This document shows, piece after piece, positions 6,794-15,434 of a stretch of 39,172 nucleotides of DNA. Both the position numbers and the translations under genes were made by a program. Below the pieces are notes generated by a model. The model saw nothing but the letters and a program-made list of their open reading frames with translations, had not been told where the DNA came from and made no database searches. Where the stretch lies: contig JARRNO010000009.1 of assembly GCA_037384885.1 (NCBI GenBank), positions 1 through 39,172 on the forward strand. Direction: 5' to 3'. Source of the DNA: JARRNO01 sp037384885. Its GTDB lineage: Bacteria; Acidobacteriota; UBA4820; DSQY01. How positions within the stretch are numbered: the stretch's first letter is position 1; the number at the start of each line of letters is the position of its first letter.

Positions 6794-9166
6794 ATGCCCA
6801 AGGACTCCACCGTTCCCATCTCCATTCCGGAGCGTCTTCCGGTTTGGGATTCGGCCGACAAGATCATCTTTCCCTACGCGCTGGACACCCTGTCCATGCC
6901 GCTCCCGGAAGCGCGGCCGCTCCTCGAAGCCAGCCACAAAAACGAGGACCTGATGGTCCTGCTGCCTCCGGGCAACGGAAAACAGAGGCGTTCCAGCCCA
7001 AGTGTGGGCACCGTGCTGCTCTTGCTGCGCATGGGCCCGGGCAATCCGGGCGAAGGCCTGCTGGTGGTGCAAGGCGTGGCCCGCGCCGAACTGCTTCTGG
7101 AGCGCAAGCGAGGCGCCTTCCGCTGGGCGAGGGTGCGCGTCATTCCGGACCAATCGGATCCCGGCGCAGCGGTTTCCACAGCCGCAGTCCGCAGGAGCCT
7201 GCTGGAACGGATCGAGCAGCTCTCCGGCACCCCCCGGGGCCTGGCTTCCGACGTCCGCACTTTTCTGGCGTCCATCGACAGCCCCGGCCGCTTTTCCGAC
7301 CTACTTTCAGCGCAGCTCGCACTTCCCCTGGAGCTGGGCCTGAACCTGCTGGCCTCGAACAACCCGCTGGAGCGGCTCAAGACCATCCTCTCCCACCTGG
7401 CCACGGAAATGGAGATCGCCAACATCCAGGAACGGCTCAACCGCCAGACCCGCGAGGAGATGGACCGGCGCCAGCGGGAATACTACCTGCGCCAGCAGCT
7501 CGAGGCCATCCAGAGCGAGCTGGCCGCGGAAACAGGAGAACCCGAGGGCGAGGGGTACTACCGAAAGCAGCTGAAGGAACTCTCCCTTCCCGAAGAGGTG
7601 GACCGGATCCTGGGTAAGGAGATTTCACGCCTGGACCGCTACTCCCCCTTTTCGGAGGAACTCAGCCAGCTCAAAGCCTACCTCGACCTCGTCTTCGACC
7701 TTCCGTGGAACTGCCAAACCACGGACAAACTCGACCTCAAGCAGGCGGCGGTGGATTTGGACCGGGACCACTACGGGTTGAAGAAGGTGAAGGACAGGAT
7801 TCTGGAACATCTCGCCGTGTCCAAGCTCCGCGGTCGGCACGGCGGCACAATCTTCTGTTTCGTGGGACCTCCCGGCGTGGGCAAGACCAGCCTGGGACGC
7901 GCCATCGCACGGACCGTCGGCCGGAAGTTCGTGCGGATGTCTCTTGGCGGCGTCCGGGACGAGGCGGAAATCCGGGGCCACCGGAGAACCTACGTCGGCG
8001 CCATGCCAGGCCGCATCATCCAGGGCATTAAGAATGCCGGCAGCATGAATCCGGTTTTTGTCCTCGACGAAGTGGACAAGATGGTCCAGGACTGGCACGG
8101 CGATCCGAGTTCCGCCCTGCTGGAGGCGCTTGATCCGGAACAGAACCGCGAGTTCGTGGATCACTTTCTCGGGTTTCCCTTCGACCTGTCCGACGTGATG
8201 TTCGTCGCTACGGCCAACACCCTGGAGGGAATCCACCCCGCATTCCTGGACCGCATGGAAATCCTCGAGATCCCCGGTTACACCGAGGAAGAAAAGCTCG
8301 TCATCGCCAAGCGCCACATCCTCCCCAAGCAGATCGGCAGCCAGGGGCTCGACCAGGTCGACCTGGAGCTGCCCGACGCGGTTCTGCTCACCCTCATCCG
8401 GAGCTACACGCGGGAAGCTGGAGTCCGCAACCTGGAACGCGCCATCGAAACGGTGCTGAGAAAGGTGGCGCGGAAGGTCGCCGAAGGCCGCCCCGGCCCC
8501 TTCAAGCTTAAGGACGCGGATATCCGCCGGATGATGGGGCCGCCGCCCTTCTTCCAGGAAGAGCGCCTCAAGGAGGACCGCGCGGGAGTCGCCACCGGCC
8601 TGGCCTGGACGGAAATGGGAGGCGAGCTCCTATTCGTGGAAGCCACCGCCCTGGAGGGAACCGGCGCGCTCACGCTCACCGGGCAGCTCGGCGAAGTCAT
8701 GAAGGAATCGGTCCAGGCGGCCCTTACCTTCCTGAAAGAGCGCGCCAAAGAACTGCACCTGGCGAAGAACCTCTTCTCCAAGCGCGATTTGCACGTTCAC
8801 GTGCCGGAGGGCGCCATTCCCAAGGACGGGCCTTCGGCGGGAATCACCATGGCCGTGGCCATGCTCTCCACCCTCTCGGGGCGGCCCGTGGACCGCTCCG
8901 TCGCATTCACGGGCGAAATCACGCTGAGAGGCGAAGTCCTTCCCGTCGGCGGGCTGAGGGAGAAGCTTCTGGCCGCACATCGGGCCGGCCTCAAGAAGAT
9001 CGTACTTCCTTACGCCAACAAACAGGAGCGCCGCGAATTTCCAAAATCGGTTCTGAGGGATCTCGATCTGGTCTTCGTCAAGACCATGGACGAAGTCTTT
9101 CCCCACGCGTTGAAGGCCAAACCCCCCGTTCGCGCGGCGGCGCGGGCCCGCCGGAAGACATCCTGA
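6794..9166 (+). CDS. lon: ATP-dependent protease Lon
   Basis: 790 residues, the usual Lon length. In order: LON substrate-binding domain (about 15-205), coiled-coil linker (about 205-285), AAA+ module with Walker A GPPGVGKT (Lys364) and Walker B VFVLDEVD (about 425), sensor/lid region, and S16 protease domain with nucleophile Ser681 in PKDGPSAG and Lys724 in GGLREK. The Ser-Lys dyad and nucleotide-binding residues are intact. Lon degrades damaged and regulatory proteins in the cytoplasm. ATG 6794 follows the hsp20 stop by 2 bp with no strong ribosome-binding site, suggesting coupled translation. It is convergent with ftcD, with 18 bp between stops and no obvious terminator. Confidence 0.97.
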   Translation: MPKDSTVPISIPERLPVWDSADKIIFPYALDTLSMPLPEARPLLEASHKNEDLMVLLPPGNGKQRRSSPSVGTVLLLLRMGPGNPGEGLLVVQGVARAELLLERKRGAFRWARVRVIPDQSDPGAAVSTAAVRRSLLERIEQLSGTPRGLASDVRTFLASIDSPGRFSDLLSAQLALPLELGLNLLASNNPLERLKTILSHLATEMEIANIQERLNRQTREEMDRRQREYYLRQQLEAIQSELAAETGEPEGEGYYRKQLKELSLPEEVDRILGKEISRLDRYSPFSEELSQLKAYLDLVFDLPWNCQTTDKLDLKQAAVDLDRDHYGLKKVKDRILEHLAVSKLRGRHGGTIFCFVGPPGVGKTSLGRAIARTVGRKFVRMSLGGVRDEAEIRGHRRTYVGAMPGRIIQGIKNAGSMNPVFVLDEVDKMVQDWHGDPSSALLEALDPEQNREFVDHFLGFPFDLSDVMFVATANTLEGIHPAFLDRMEILEIPGYTEEEKLVIAKRHILPKQIGSQGLDQVDLELPDAVLLTLIRSYTREAGVRNLERAIETVLRKVARKVAEGRPGPFKLKDADIRRMMGPPPFFQEERLKEDRAGVATGLAWTEMGGELLFVEATALEGTGALTLTGQLGEVMKESVQAALTFLKERAKELHLAKNLFSKRDLHVHVPEGAIPKDGPSAGITMAVAMLSTLSGRPVDRSVAFTGEITLRGEVLPVGGLREKLLAAHRAGLKKIVLPYANKQERREFPKSVLRDLDLVFVKTMDEVFPHALKAKPPVRAAARARRKTS

Positions 9167-9184
9167 GCGCCGTCCGGAACGTCT

Positions 9185-11017
9185 CTATTTCCCGTCTATT
9201 TTCCGCAGCACTTCGGACATGGTTTCATCGAGAATCGCCCGGCCGTCGCGCTCAAGCGCTTCACACGCCTGCTGCATCTCCTCGACGAACGCGTCATCCT
9301 TCACGCCGGGAAGGTTGATCCTCACGTTGAGCACAGCCCCTTCCAGGGCCGCCATGGCCACCTGGGCCGCCACTCCTGCGTCGGAAACAGAATTCCGGTT
9401 GCCCCCGCGGGCGGCTCCCCGTGCGAGGTCCAGCGCATCCAGGGACAGCCTGGCCGTATGGAGCGGCACTGCCACGGCCTGCTTCAGGCCGGCCTGCATG
9501 GCCGCCTTCCGGGCCGCAGTTTCTTCCGGGGTGCGCTTGGGCATTCTCAGGGCCGCCATGAAGCCGTTGAAAGCCTGCGTGTCCGCATCCACGGCCTCGA
9601 GCAAAGCATCCTTGACCCTCTGGGCCTTGTCGGCAAGGCTGGACATGGCATCCCAGTTCTCTTCGTAGCCTGATTTCCCCACCGTCAGGTTGGCGACCAT
9701 GGCCGCCAGCGCCGCGCCCAGCGAGCCCGCGAGCGCCGCCACCGATCCCCCGCCCGGGGCGGGGGAATTTCTGGAAACCTCGTGGACGAAGCCGTCGACC
9801 CGCAGGGCAATGAGGGCGTCCTTGGGCACAGCCGGATAACCGATCACCCTGGACCGGATGTCAAAGCCGCCCACATCGCGAAGCCCCATGGACTGCACAG
9901 CCGTTTCCAGGATATCGTCCAGCGGCGCGCCCAGCGACTGTCCCTGGCGCTCCAGGTAATAGCGTCCGGCGGCCAGAAGGGCCTCGAGAGGCACTAGACC
10001 CACGATTTCGCTGCCCGTCACCAGCAGGCCGCGCTCCGCAGCCAGTTCCCGTGCCTTTTCCAGCACGAGGTGAGGCGGCGTCTCTTTGAAGTTTGTCAGA
10101 TTGATGGAGATCTGGACCCGGCCGTAATCGGGAACTTCCCAGCCGATCGCCTTGCAGAAAGGGAAAATTCCCGGCTTTTTCACCGATTCTCCTTCCAGGC
10201 GGTCCGGGTCCTGGTCGTGCTGGCGGGCCAGCTCCCGGTAGTCGTATCCGTGCGCATCCAGGGTATGGTCGAACAGTGCCTGCGGAGCGGGAGCCGAAAA
10301 ATCGCAGCTTCCGCAGAAGTACTCGCCTTCCTTGTGCTTGAGAAGCTTCCCCCTGATGTAGAACGGCGTGATATTTCCACGCCGGGCGCTGCGGCCCTTT
10401 TCTCTGAGCTCGAAGGCGATGTCGGTGGCGTGATCTTTGCTGCGGGAGTTCAGATTGATGTTGTACGCGATCAGAAACTCTCTCGCTCCGATGACGGTGG
10501 CGCCGCTTTTGGCGTTGAAGCGGTCCGGGCCGAAGTCGGGCTTCCACTTCGGGTCCTTCAGCTTCTCCTCCAGGCCCTCGTACTCGCCCCGCCGGATGTC
10601 CGCCAGGTTCGACCTTTCAGGGGTACCGGCGGCGTTCTCGTAGAGGTAAACGGGAATGGCCAGTTCTTCACCCACGCGCCGGCCTAATGCGCGGGCCAGC
10701 TGGACACATTCCTCCATGGTTACGTCCTGGACCGGGACGAAGGGACAGACGTCGGTGGCGCCCATGCGCGGATGGGATCCCTTGTGGCGGCTCATGTCGA
10801 TCACTTCCGAGGCGGTCCGGATCCCCTGGAAGGCACCCTCCAGAACCGCTTCGGGAGGACCGAAAAAGGTCACCACCACCCGGTTCATGTCGGCGCCGGG
10901 GTCCACGTCTCGCAGCGAGACGCCTTCCACCGCCGCGATGGCGTCGGTGATCCGGCGGATAATCTTTTCATCCCGGCCTTCGGAAAAGTTGGGCACGCAC
11001 TCCACGATCTTCGCCAT
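9185..11017 (-). CDS. ftcD: Bifunctional glutamate formiminotransferase / formimidoyl-THF cyclodeaminase
   Basis: 610 residues from the ATG at 11017; AGGAGG sits 6 bp upstream on the minus strand, so this start (MAKIVECVPNFSEG) is preferred over an upstream in-frame ATG at 11242 that would add 75 low-complexity residues. The N-terminal half is the formiminotransferase (CVPNFSEGRD, SHPRMGATDVCPF, ISINLTNFKETP, TGSEIVGLVPL). The C-terminal part from about residue 402 is the cyclodeaminase (SPAPGGGSVAAL). It moves the formimino group of N-formiminoglutamate to tetrahydrofolate and deaminates it to methenyl-THF, the last step of one histidine degradation route. Between about 205 and 285 there is an insertion holding a C-x2-C-x12-H-x4-H pattern (Cys235, Cys238, His251, His256). 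No hut genes are nearby. Confidence 0.93.
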   Translation of the reverse strand: MAKIVECVPNFSEGRDEKIIRRITDAIAAVEGVSLRDVDPGADMNRVVVTFFGPPEAVLEGAFQGIRTASEVIDMSRHKGSHPRMGATDVCPFVPVQDVTMEECVQLARALGRRVGEELAIPVYLYENAAGTPERSNLADIRRGEYEGLEEKLKDPKWKPDFGPDRFNAKSGATVIGAREFLIAYNINLNSRSKDHATDIAFELREKGRSARRGNITPFYIRGKLLKHKEGEYFCGSCDFSAPAPQALFDHTLDAHGYDYRELARQHDQDPDRLEGESVKKPGIFPFCKAIGWEVPDYGRVQISINLTNFKETPPHLVLEKARELAAERGLLVTGSEIVGLVPLEALLAAGRYYLERQGQSLGAPLDDILETAVQSMGLRDVGGFDIRSRVIGYPAVPKDALIALRVDGFVHEVSRNSPAPGGGSVAALAGSLGAALAAMVANLTVGKSGYEENWDAMSSLADKAQRVKDALLEAVDADTQAFNGFMAALRMPKRTPEETAARKAAMQAGLKQAVAVPLHTARLSLDALDLARGAARGGNRNSVSDAGVAAQVAMAALEGAVLNVRINLPGVKDDAFVEEMQQACEALERDGRAILDETMSEVLRKIDGK

Positions 11018-11120
11018 CGGATCCCTCCTCGGAGCCGGAGGAAAAATCCTCCGGCCCCCATGATACCGGGGGTGCGGCTCGGGGCGCAAATGGGGACCTG
11101 CCGGCCCCGACGGCAGACGG

Positions 11121-11220
11121 CCGAAGCGGCCGCGAGCGGCCAGCGAATCGTGAACCGTGAATCGTAAGTCGTGGGCGCTGGAATGTCGTTGCCGGCAAAA
11201 ATCTGAAAGCGTGCCGTTGC
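11121..11220 (-). repeat. Composite intergenic repeat, copy A (minus orientation)
   Basis: Read on the minus strand this holds, in order: GCAACGGCACGCT (11208-11220), TTCAGATTTTTGCCGGCAACG-like module (11186-11206, given here by position), four imperfect heptads of the form GATTCAC/GGTTCAC (11143-11170), and a GC-rich palindromic patch (11121-11140, GGCC...GCGGCC). The same modules occur in the same order at 18430-18523. It fills much of the 406-bp gap between ftcD and the aminotransferase gene; the rest of that gap (11018-11120, 11221-11365) shows nothing I recognise. Confidence 0.6.
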
Positions 11221-11365
11221 GGGAATCATTCCGCGCAGGCATTGCCGCCTGAGCACCAACGCATCACGACAAACGGCCAGCTGCGCGCAGCGCCTCCCAT
11301 CCGCCCGGGGAAATGTCCGCTGTGCGGTCCGGCTTCCGCCCCCGCAAACTCCCGTAAAATCAACC

Positions 11366-11394
11366 TTTACAGGGATATAACCCCATGCTAGAAT
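11366..11394 (+). promoter_or_regulatory. Sigma70-type promoter of the nucleotide-sugar operon
   Basis: TTTACA at 11366-11371 and TAGAAT at 11389-11394 with a 17-bp spacer. Start of transcription near 11401 leaves a 20-odd-base leader with AGGAG at 11411-11415 before ATG 11424. It is the only strong promoter candidate before the run of genes to 17218. Confidence 0.6.
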
Positions 11395-11423
11395 GGGTGC
11401 TGAATTCTATAGGAGTTTTGGCG

Positions 11424-12584
11424 ATGGCAGTCCCTTTTCTCGATCTCACCCGACAATACGAAACCATCCGACCCGAAATTGAAAGGGCCATTGCCGGGGT
11501 GTTCCAGACACAGCATTTCATCCTCGGAAACAACGTCACATCACTTGAAAAGGAAGCGGCGGACTATCTGGGCGTGCCCTATGCCGTCGCCGTGGCCTCG
11601 GGAACGGACGCGATTCTTCTCAGCCTGCGCGCGCTGGGCCTGCGCTGGGGCGAAGGCGTGGTCACCACCTCGTTCACCTTCTTCGCCACAGCCGGCGCTA
11701 TCCACAATTCTGGAGGGCGTGCGTTCTTTGTGGACATCGATCCGGGAACCTTCAACCTTTCTCCGGAGGCTCTTCGGCGGTTTCTCGAAAGCGAATGCCG
11801 CCGCAATGACTCTGGGCACGTGATTCACCAGAAAACGGGAGTCCGGGTCCGAGGCGTTCTTCCGGTCCACCTTTACGGCATGCCGGCGGACATGGAGGCC
11901 ATCGGCCGCATTGCCCGAGAGTACGGCCTGTTCGTCCTGGAAGACGCCTGCCAGGCCTTCGGCGCCCAGTACAAGGGCAAGCGCGCCGGCGCCATGAGCG
12001 ACGCTGGAACCTTTTCCTTCTTCCCGACCAAGAACCTCGGCGGCGCCGGCGACGGCGGAATGATCGCCGTCCAGGACCAGCCCACAGCCGAAAGACTTTT
12101 AAGGCTCCGGGTGCACGGAGGCCGCGAGCGCTATTACCACGACGAGGTGGGCTTCAACTCCCGGCTCGACGAAGTTCAGGCCGCCGTGCTGCGCGTGAAG
12201 CTGCCCAAGTTGGACGCTTGGAACAAGCGCCGTGCAGATGTCGCCGCCCGGTACGCCGCAGGGCTTGCCGGCGTGGCCGAGGCGACCCCTCCTTCGTGCC
12301 CGGATGACCGGACGCACATCTACCACCAATACGTGATACGCGCCCAAAAGCGCGACCAGCTTCGCGAGTATCTCCAGGAGCGCGGGATCGGGAGCATGAT
12401 CTACTACCCGGTCCCCCTGCACCGGCAGAAGTGTTTCACCTTTCTCGGTTACCGGGAAGGAGATCTCCCCGAAACCGAAAAGGCGGCTGCGGAAGTGCTG
12501 GCGCTTCCCGTTTTCGCCGAATTGACGGAACAGGAAATCGAAGAGGTATGCTCCGGAATCAAGGCGTTTTACTCGGAGGCATGA
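11424..12584 (+). CDS. DegT/DnrJ/EryC1/StrS-family sugar aminotransferase
   Basis: 386 residues from ATG 11424, which has AGGAG 8 bp upstream and gives the family-typical start MAVPFLDL; an in-frame ATG at 11385 lies in the -10 region and is rejected. Family marks: ASGTDAILLSLRAL (PLP phosphate region), HLYGMPADM, EDACQAFGA, SFFPTKNLGGAGDGG with PLP lysine Lys203, and GFNSRLDEVQAAVL. These PLP enzymes place an amino group on a keto-sugar nucleotide. With dTDP-sugar genes downstream, a dTDP-3- or 4-keto-6-deoxyhexose is a reasonable substrate, but a UDP-sugar is also possible. First gene of the operon. Confidence 0.9.
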   Translation: MAVPFLDLTRQYETIRPEIERAIAGVFQTQHFILGNNVTSLEKEAADYLGVPYAVAVASGTDAILLSLRALGLRWGEGVVTTSFTFFATAGAIHNSGGRAFFVDIDPGTFNLSPEALRRFLESECRRNDSGHVIHQKTGVRVRGVLPVHLYGMPADMEAIGRIAREYGLFVLEDACQAFGAQYKGKRAGAMSDAGTFSFFPTKNLGGAGDGGMIAVQDQPTAERLLRLRVHGGRERYYHDEVGFNSRLDEVQAAVLRVKLPKLDAWNKRRADVAARYAAGLAGVAEATPPSCPDDRTHIYHQYVIRAQKRDQLREYLQERGIGSMIYYPVPLHRQKCFTFLGYREGDLPETEKAAAEVLALPVFAELTEQEIEEVCSGIKAFYSEA

Positions 12585-12587
12585 GGG

Positions 12588-13094
12588 ATGTTGGTCGACC
12601 TCTCCACGGCAGCCCGGGTCTGGGCGGTTTTCTCGGTAAAGCCGCGGAAGGAACAGGCCACGGTCACGCTTTTCGAGAGCCGTGGAGTCGACGCCTACAG
12701 TCCCCTATTTGTCCCGCGCCTCTCTTCGGGATCACCCCGGCCCCTTTTTCCGGGATACATCTTCGTCCACATGTCGCCGAAGCTTGAATTGGCCGCGGTC
12801 CGTTACACACCGGGCATCCGATTTCCGCTCCTGTTCCGGGAGCAGCTGGCCTGCCTGGAACCGGAACTGCTTGAGGCCTGGAGACAAAAAGAGGAAGGGA
12901 AGGGCTTTCTCGTCCCCGATCCGCCTCCTCCCTTCAATCCCGGCGATGAGGTCCGCTTTGCGGAAGGCGTCTTCAAGGGGCTGACAGGCCGCGTCCTCCA
13001 GGTGATGCCCTCGCGTGAGCGGGTCCGGCTGCTGCTCGAATATTTGGGCGGCGAAATTCAAGTGGAGGCGGACCGGGCGCTTCTGAAGCGTTGA
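12588..13094 (+). CDS. NusG-like (RfaH/UpxY-type) transcription antiterminator
   Basis: 168 residues. NGN domain at about 10-105: WAVFSVKPRKEQ, a LFESRGVDAYSP segment and PLFPGYIFV; C-terminal KOW-like domain at about 115-168 (FNPGDEVRFAEGVFKGLTGRV). Specialised NusG paralogues of this length bind RNA polymerase and let it read through long polysaccharide operons. GGAGG at 12575-12579 lies 8 bp before ATG 12588, and the gene begins 3 bp after the aminotransferase stop. Position at the head of a sugar operon fits that role. I found no ops/JUMPstart element, so its loading site is unknown. Confidence 0.85.
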   Translation: MLVDLSTAARVWAVFSVKPRKEQATVTLFESRGVDAYSPLFVPRLSSGSPRPLFPGYIFVHMSPKLELAAVRYTPGIRFPLLFREQLACLEPELLEAWRQKEEGKGFLVPDPPPPFNPGDEVRFAEGVFKGLTGRVLQVMPSRERVRLLLEYLGGEIQVEADRALLKR

Positions 13095-13123
13095 TCCGCC
13101 CTTGGATGTCGCCGAAAGGCGGA
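13095..13123 (+). promoter_or_regulatory. Inverted repeat between antiterminator and guanylyltransferase genes
   Basis: TCCGCC at 13095-13100 pairs with GGCGGA at 13118-13123 across a 17-base loop, starting right after the antiterminator stop. It is followed by GTTTG rather than a U-tract, so it would be at most a weak terminator or a pausing hairpin. Low confidence. Confidence 0.25.
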
Positions 13124-13150
13124 GTTTGTCTACAGGAGTTATAGAATACC

Positions 13151-14197
13151 TTGAATAATATGAATAACGTGATTTTCGAACCTATCATTCTGGCGGGAGG
13201 CAGCGGCACCCGCCTCTGGCCCCTGAGCACGCCCCGCCTGCCCAAGCCTTTCGTGCCGCTTGGCGGGCTGGGCACCCTTTACGAAGCGACAACAACCCGG
13301 GCCAAGGTCCTCGGAATGGCCAGTTTTTCTGTGGTCGCTTCTTCCAGCCTGCGGGCCTTTTGCGACACACCCGGCGCTCGATTCATCGAGGAGCCGGGGC
13401 CAAGGAACACCGCAGCGGCGGTTGCGCTCGGTGCGTGCCGGGCGGTATCAGCGCGGGGCGACGATGCCGTGGCCGTCGTCCTGCCCTCCGACCATTGGAT
13501 CGCCGACAGCGACGCCTTCGCCGAAACTGTCCGCGAACTCGCCGGCGTCTGTCTGGAGGAAGAAGCGCTCGGTGTCATGGGCATTGCTCCCACCGCGCCG
13601 CTGACCGGTTACGGCTACATCCAATCCGGGGAAAGAGCCGCCGGGGGATTCCGAGTCGCCCGTTTCACGGAGAAGCCCGACAGGGACACCGCCTCAAGGA
13701 TGCTGGCAGCGGGGCGTTATACTTGGAATTCCGGTATGTTCGTCTTTCCGCTCAAGGTTCTCCGCCAGGAAATGGACCAACACTGCCCGGGGCTCTGGAA
13801 CGCCGCTTCAACCTGGCTGGAAGCAGGAGATCCGGACCCCTATCTGGCGCTTCGCTCCACCTCCATCGACTACGCCCTGATGGAAAAATCGTCCCGCGTT
13901 GTCATGGTGGAGGCCCGTTTCGACTGGAGCGACGTGGGCAACTTCGCCTCGCTCCACGCCCTCCTCCCGAAAGACAAAAACGGTGTGGCCGGCTGGGGGC
14001 CCGGTTTTGCAAAAGACTGCCGGAACAGCCTCGTCATCACACACAGAACGGAAACCCTGGTCCAGGGGGCCGAGGACCTGGTGATCGTAGAGACCGAAGA
14101 CGGCCTGCTCGCCTCGCCCATGGACCGCTGCGAAGACATCCGGTCCGGCGTCGAAACCATCCTGAAAGACAGCAGCGCCAAACAGGAGAAACCATGA
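13151..14197 (+). CDS. manC: Mannose-1-phosphate guanylyltransferase
   Basis: 348 residues, the short form without the phosphomannose-isomerase domain. Nucleotidyltransferase signature LAGGSGTRLWPLS...PKPF at about 14-34, PSDHWI, GYGYIQ, FTEKPD and WNSGMFVF, all typical of GDP-mannose pyrophosphorylases. It makes GDP-mannose from mannose-1-phosphate and GTP. The start is uncertain: TTG 13151 has AGGAG 12 bp upstream, while ATG 13160 is 21 bp away, so TTG is preferred. Its stop overlaps the start of rmlA (ATGA). GDP-mannose supply suggests mannose or a GDP-6-deoxyhexose in the polymer. Confidence 0.88.
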   Translation: MNNMNNVIFEPIILAGGSGTRLWPLSTPRLPKPFVPLGGLGTLYEATTTRAKVLGMASFSVVASSSLRAFCDTPGARFIEEPGPRNTAAAVALGACRAVSARGDDAVAVVLPSDHWIADSDAFAETVRELAGVCLEEEALGVMGIAPTAPLTGYGYIQSGERAAGGFRVARFTEKPDRDTASRMLAAGRYTWNSGMFVFPLKVLRQEMDQHCPGLWNAASTWLEAGDPDPYLALRSTSIDYALMEKSSRVVMVEARFDWSDVGNFASLHALLPKDKNGVAGWGPGFAKDCRNSLVITHRTETLVQGAEDLVIVETEDGLLASPMDRCEDIRSGVETILKDSSAKQEKP

Positions 14198-14919
14198 AAG
14201 GCGTCATTCTCGCCGGGGGCACCGGGTCCCGGCTTTTCCCCCTCACCAAGGTCACCAACAAACACCTGCTGCCCGTGGGCAGGAAGCCCATGATCTTCTA
14301 TCCCGTGGAAAAGCTGCTGGAGACCGGGATTGATGAAATATTGATCGTAACCGGCACCGAGCACATGGGAGCGGTCGTGACCCTCCTGGGCAGCGGGCGC
14401 GAGTTCGGCTGCCAGTTCACCTACAAGGTCCAGGACCAGGCAGGCGGAATTGCACAGGCCCTCGGGCTTGCCGAGAATTTTGCCGGCGGCGACGCCGTGG
14501 CGGTCATTCTCGGAGACAACATCTTTGAAGATTCCCTGAAATCCATCGTGGAAGGATTTGCCGGAGAACAAGGCGGACGGGGCGCGCGCATTGCGCTCAA
14601 ACAAGTCCCCGATCCGAAGCGGTTCGGCGTGGCCACGCTCCGGGACAACCGGATCGTGCGCATCGCCGAAAAACCTGAGCACCCCGAATCGCCTTACGCC
14701 GTCACGGGTATCTATATCTACGACGGGCGCGTCTTCGACATTATTCGGACGCTGAACCCCAGCGCGCGCGGCGAGCTGGAAATCACGGACGTGAACAACG
14801 CGTATATCGACAGGAAGGAACTCGGTTACGACCTGCTGCAGGGCTGGTGGACCGACGCCGGCACCTTCCAGAGCTTGGGCCTCGCCGGCCGGCTCGTCCA
14901 GGACGGCGACGCCGGCTGA
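14194..14919 (+). CDS. rmlA: Glucose-1-phosphate thymidylyltransferase (short form)
   Basis: 241 residues from ATG 14194, with AGGAG 5 bp upstream and a 4-bp overlap with the preceding stop. The signature LAGGTGSRLFPLT, then NKHLLPVGRKPMIFYPVE, LGDNIFED, IAEKPEHP and ITDVNNAYI identify the dTDP-glucose pyrophosphorylase group, in the roughly 240-residue version rather than the 290-residue RmlA. It makes dTDP-glucose for the steps encoded downstream. The frame is open further upstream inside manC, but that extension is not coding. Confidence 0.9.
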   Translation: MKGVILAGGTGSRLFPLTKVTNKHLLPVGRKPMIFYPVEKLLETGIDEILIVTGTEHMGAVVTLLGSGREFGCQFTYKVQDQAGGIAQALGLAENFAGGDAVAVILGDNIFEDSLKSIVEGFAGEQGGRGARIALKQVPDPKRFGVATLRDNRIVRIAEKPEHPESPYAVTGIYIYDGRVFDIIRTLNPSARGELEITDVNNAYIDRKELGYDLLQGWWTDAGTFQSLGLAGRLVQDGDAG

Positions 14920-14938
14920 CATCCCCGGAGGACCCCCA

Positions 14939-15397
14939 ATGATCCATGACGTAAAAATCAAGAAGCTGCGCGTCATCCCGGACGACCGCGGAAGGCTGAT
15001 GGAAATCCTGCGCAACGACGACGACGCGTACGACGCTTTCGGACAAGTCTATCTTTCCACCACCTACCCAGGCGTGGTGAAAGCCTGGCACTACCACAAG
15101 CTCCAGAAAGACAACTTCGCCTGCGTCAAAGGCATGGTGAAGCTCGTTCTTGCGGATACGCGCGAGGGTTCTCCCACGAAGGGCCAGATCGACGAATTTG
15201 TCGTGGGGGAACACAATCCCCTTCTCGTTCAGGTTCCTATCGGGGTCTACCACGGCTGGAAATGCGTAGGAACGTCGGAGGCTTACGTCATCAACATTCC
15301 CACCAAGACCTACAATTACGACAGCCCGGACGAATACCGGCTCGATCCGCACGGCAACGACGTGATCGACTACGACTGGGCGACGAAAGACCGTTGA
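14939..15397 (+). CDS. rmlC: dTDP-4-dehydrorhamnose 3,5-epimerase-related cupin
   Basis: 152 residues (standard RmlC is about 180). A cupin with the RmlC-family pattern: DDRGRLMEILR, GQVYLSTTYPGVVKAWHYHK, FACVKGMVKLVL and VPIGVYHGWKC. The shorter length and changed C-terminus place it in the RmlC-related group, so epimerisation at C3/C5 of dTDP-4-keto-6-deoxyglucose is likely but not certain. GGAGG at 14927-14931 is 7 bp before ATG 14939. It lies between rmlA and rmlD, the usual rml gene company. Confidence 0.8.
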   Translation: MIHDVKIKKLRVIPDDRGRLMEILRNDDDAYDAFGQVYLSTTYPGVVKAWHYHKLQKDNFACVKGMVKLVLADTREGSPTKGQIDEFVVGEHNPLLVQVPIGVYHGWKCVGTSEAYVINIPTKTYNYDSPDEYRLDPHGNDVIDYDWATKDR

Positions 15398-15434
15398 GCC
15401 CGGCAAGGAGGACACTCCGGAGGAGAGGGCCTTC

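Noticed and set aside
11018..11242. 75-residue N-terminal extension of FtcD from an upstream ATG
   Set aside because: AGGAGG is placed correctly for ATG 11017, the family starts at MAKIVECVPN, and the extension overlaps the composite repeat.
13126..13145. Promoter before manC (TTGTCT and TATAGA)
   Set aside because: The two boxes are only 8 bp apart, too close for a sigma70 promoter.
13360..14193. N-terminal extension of RmlA inside manC
   Set aside because: The extension is an off-frame reading of manC; ATG 14194 has AGGAG and begins with the nucleotidyltransferase signature.
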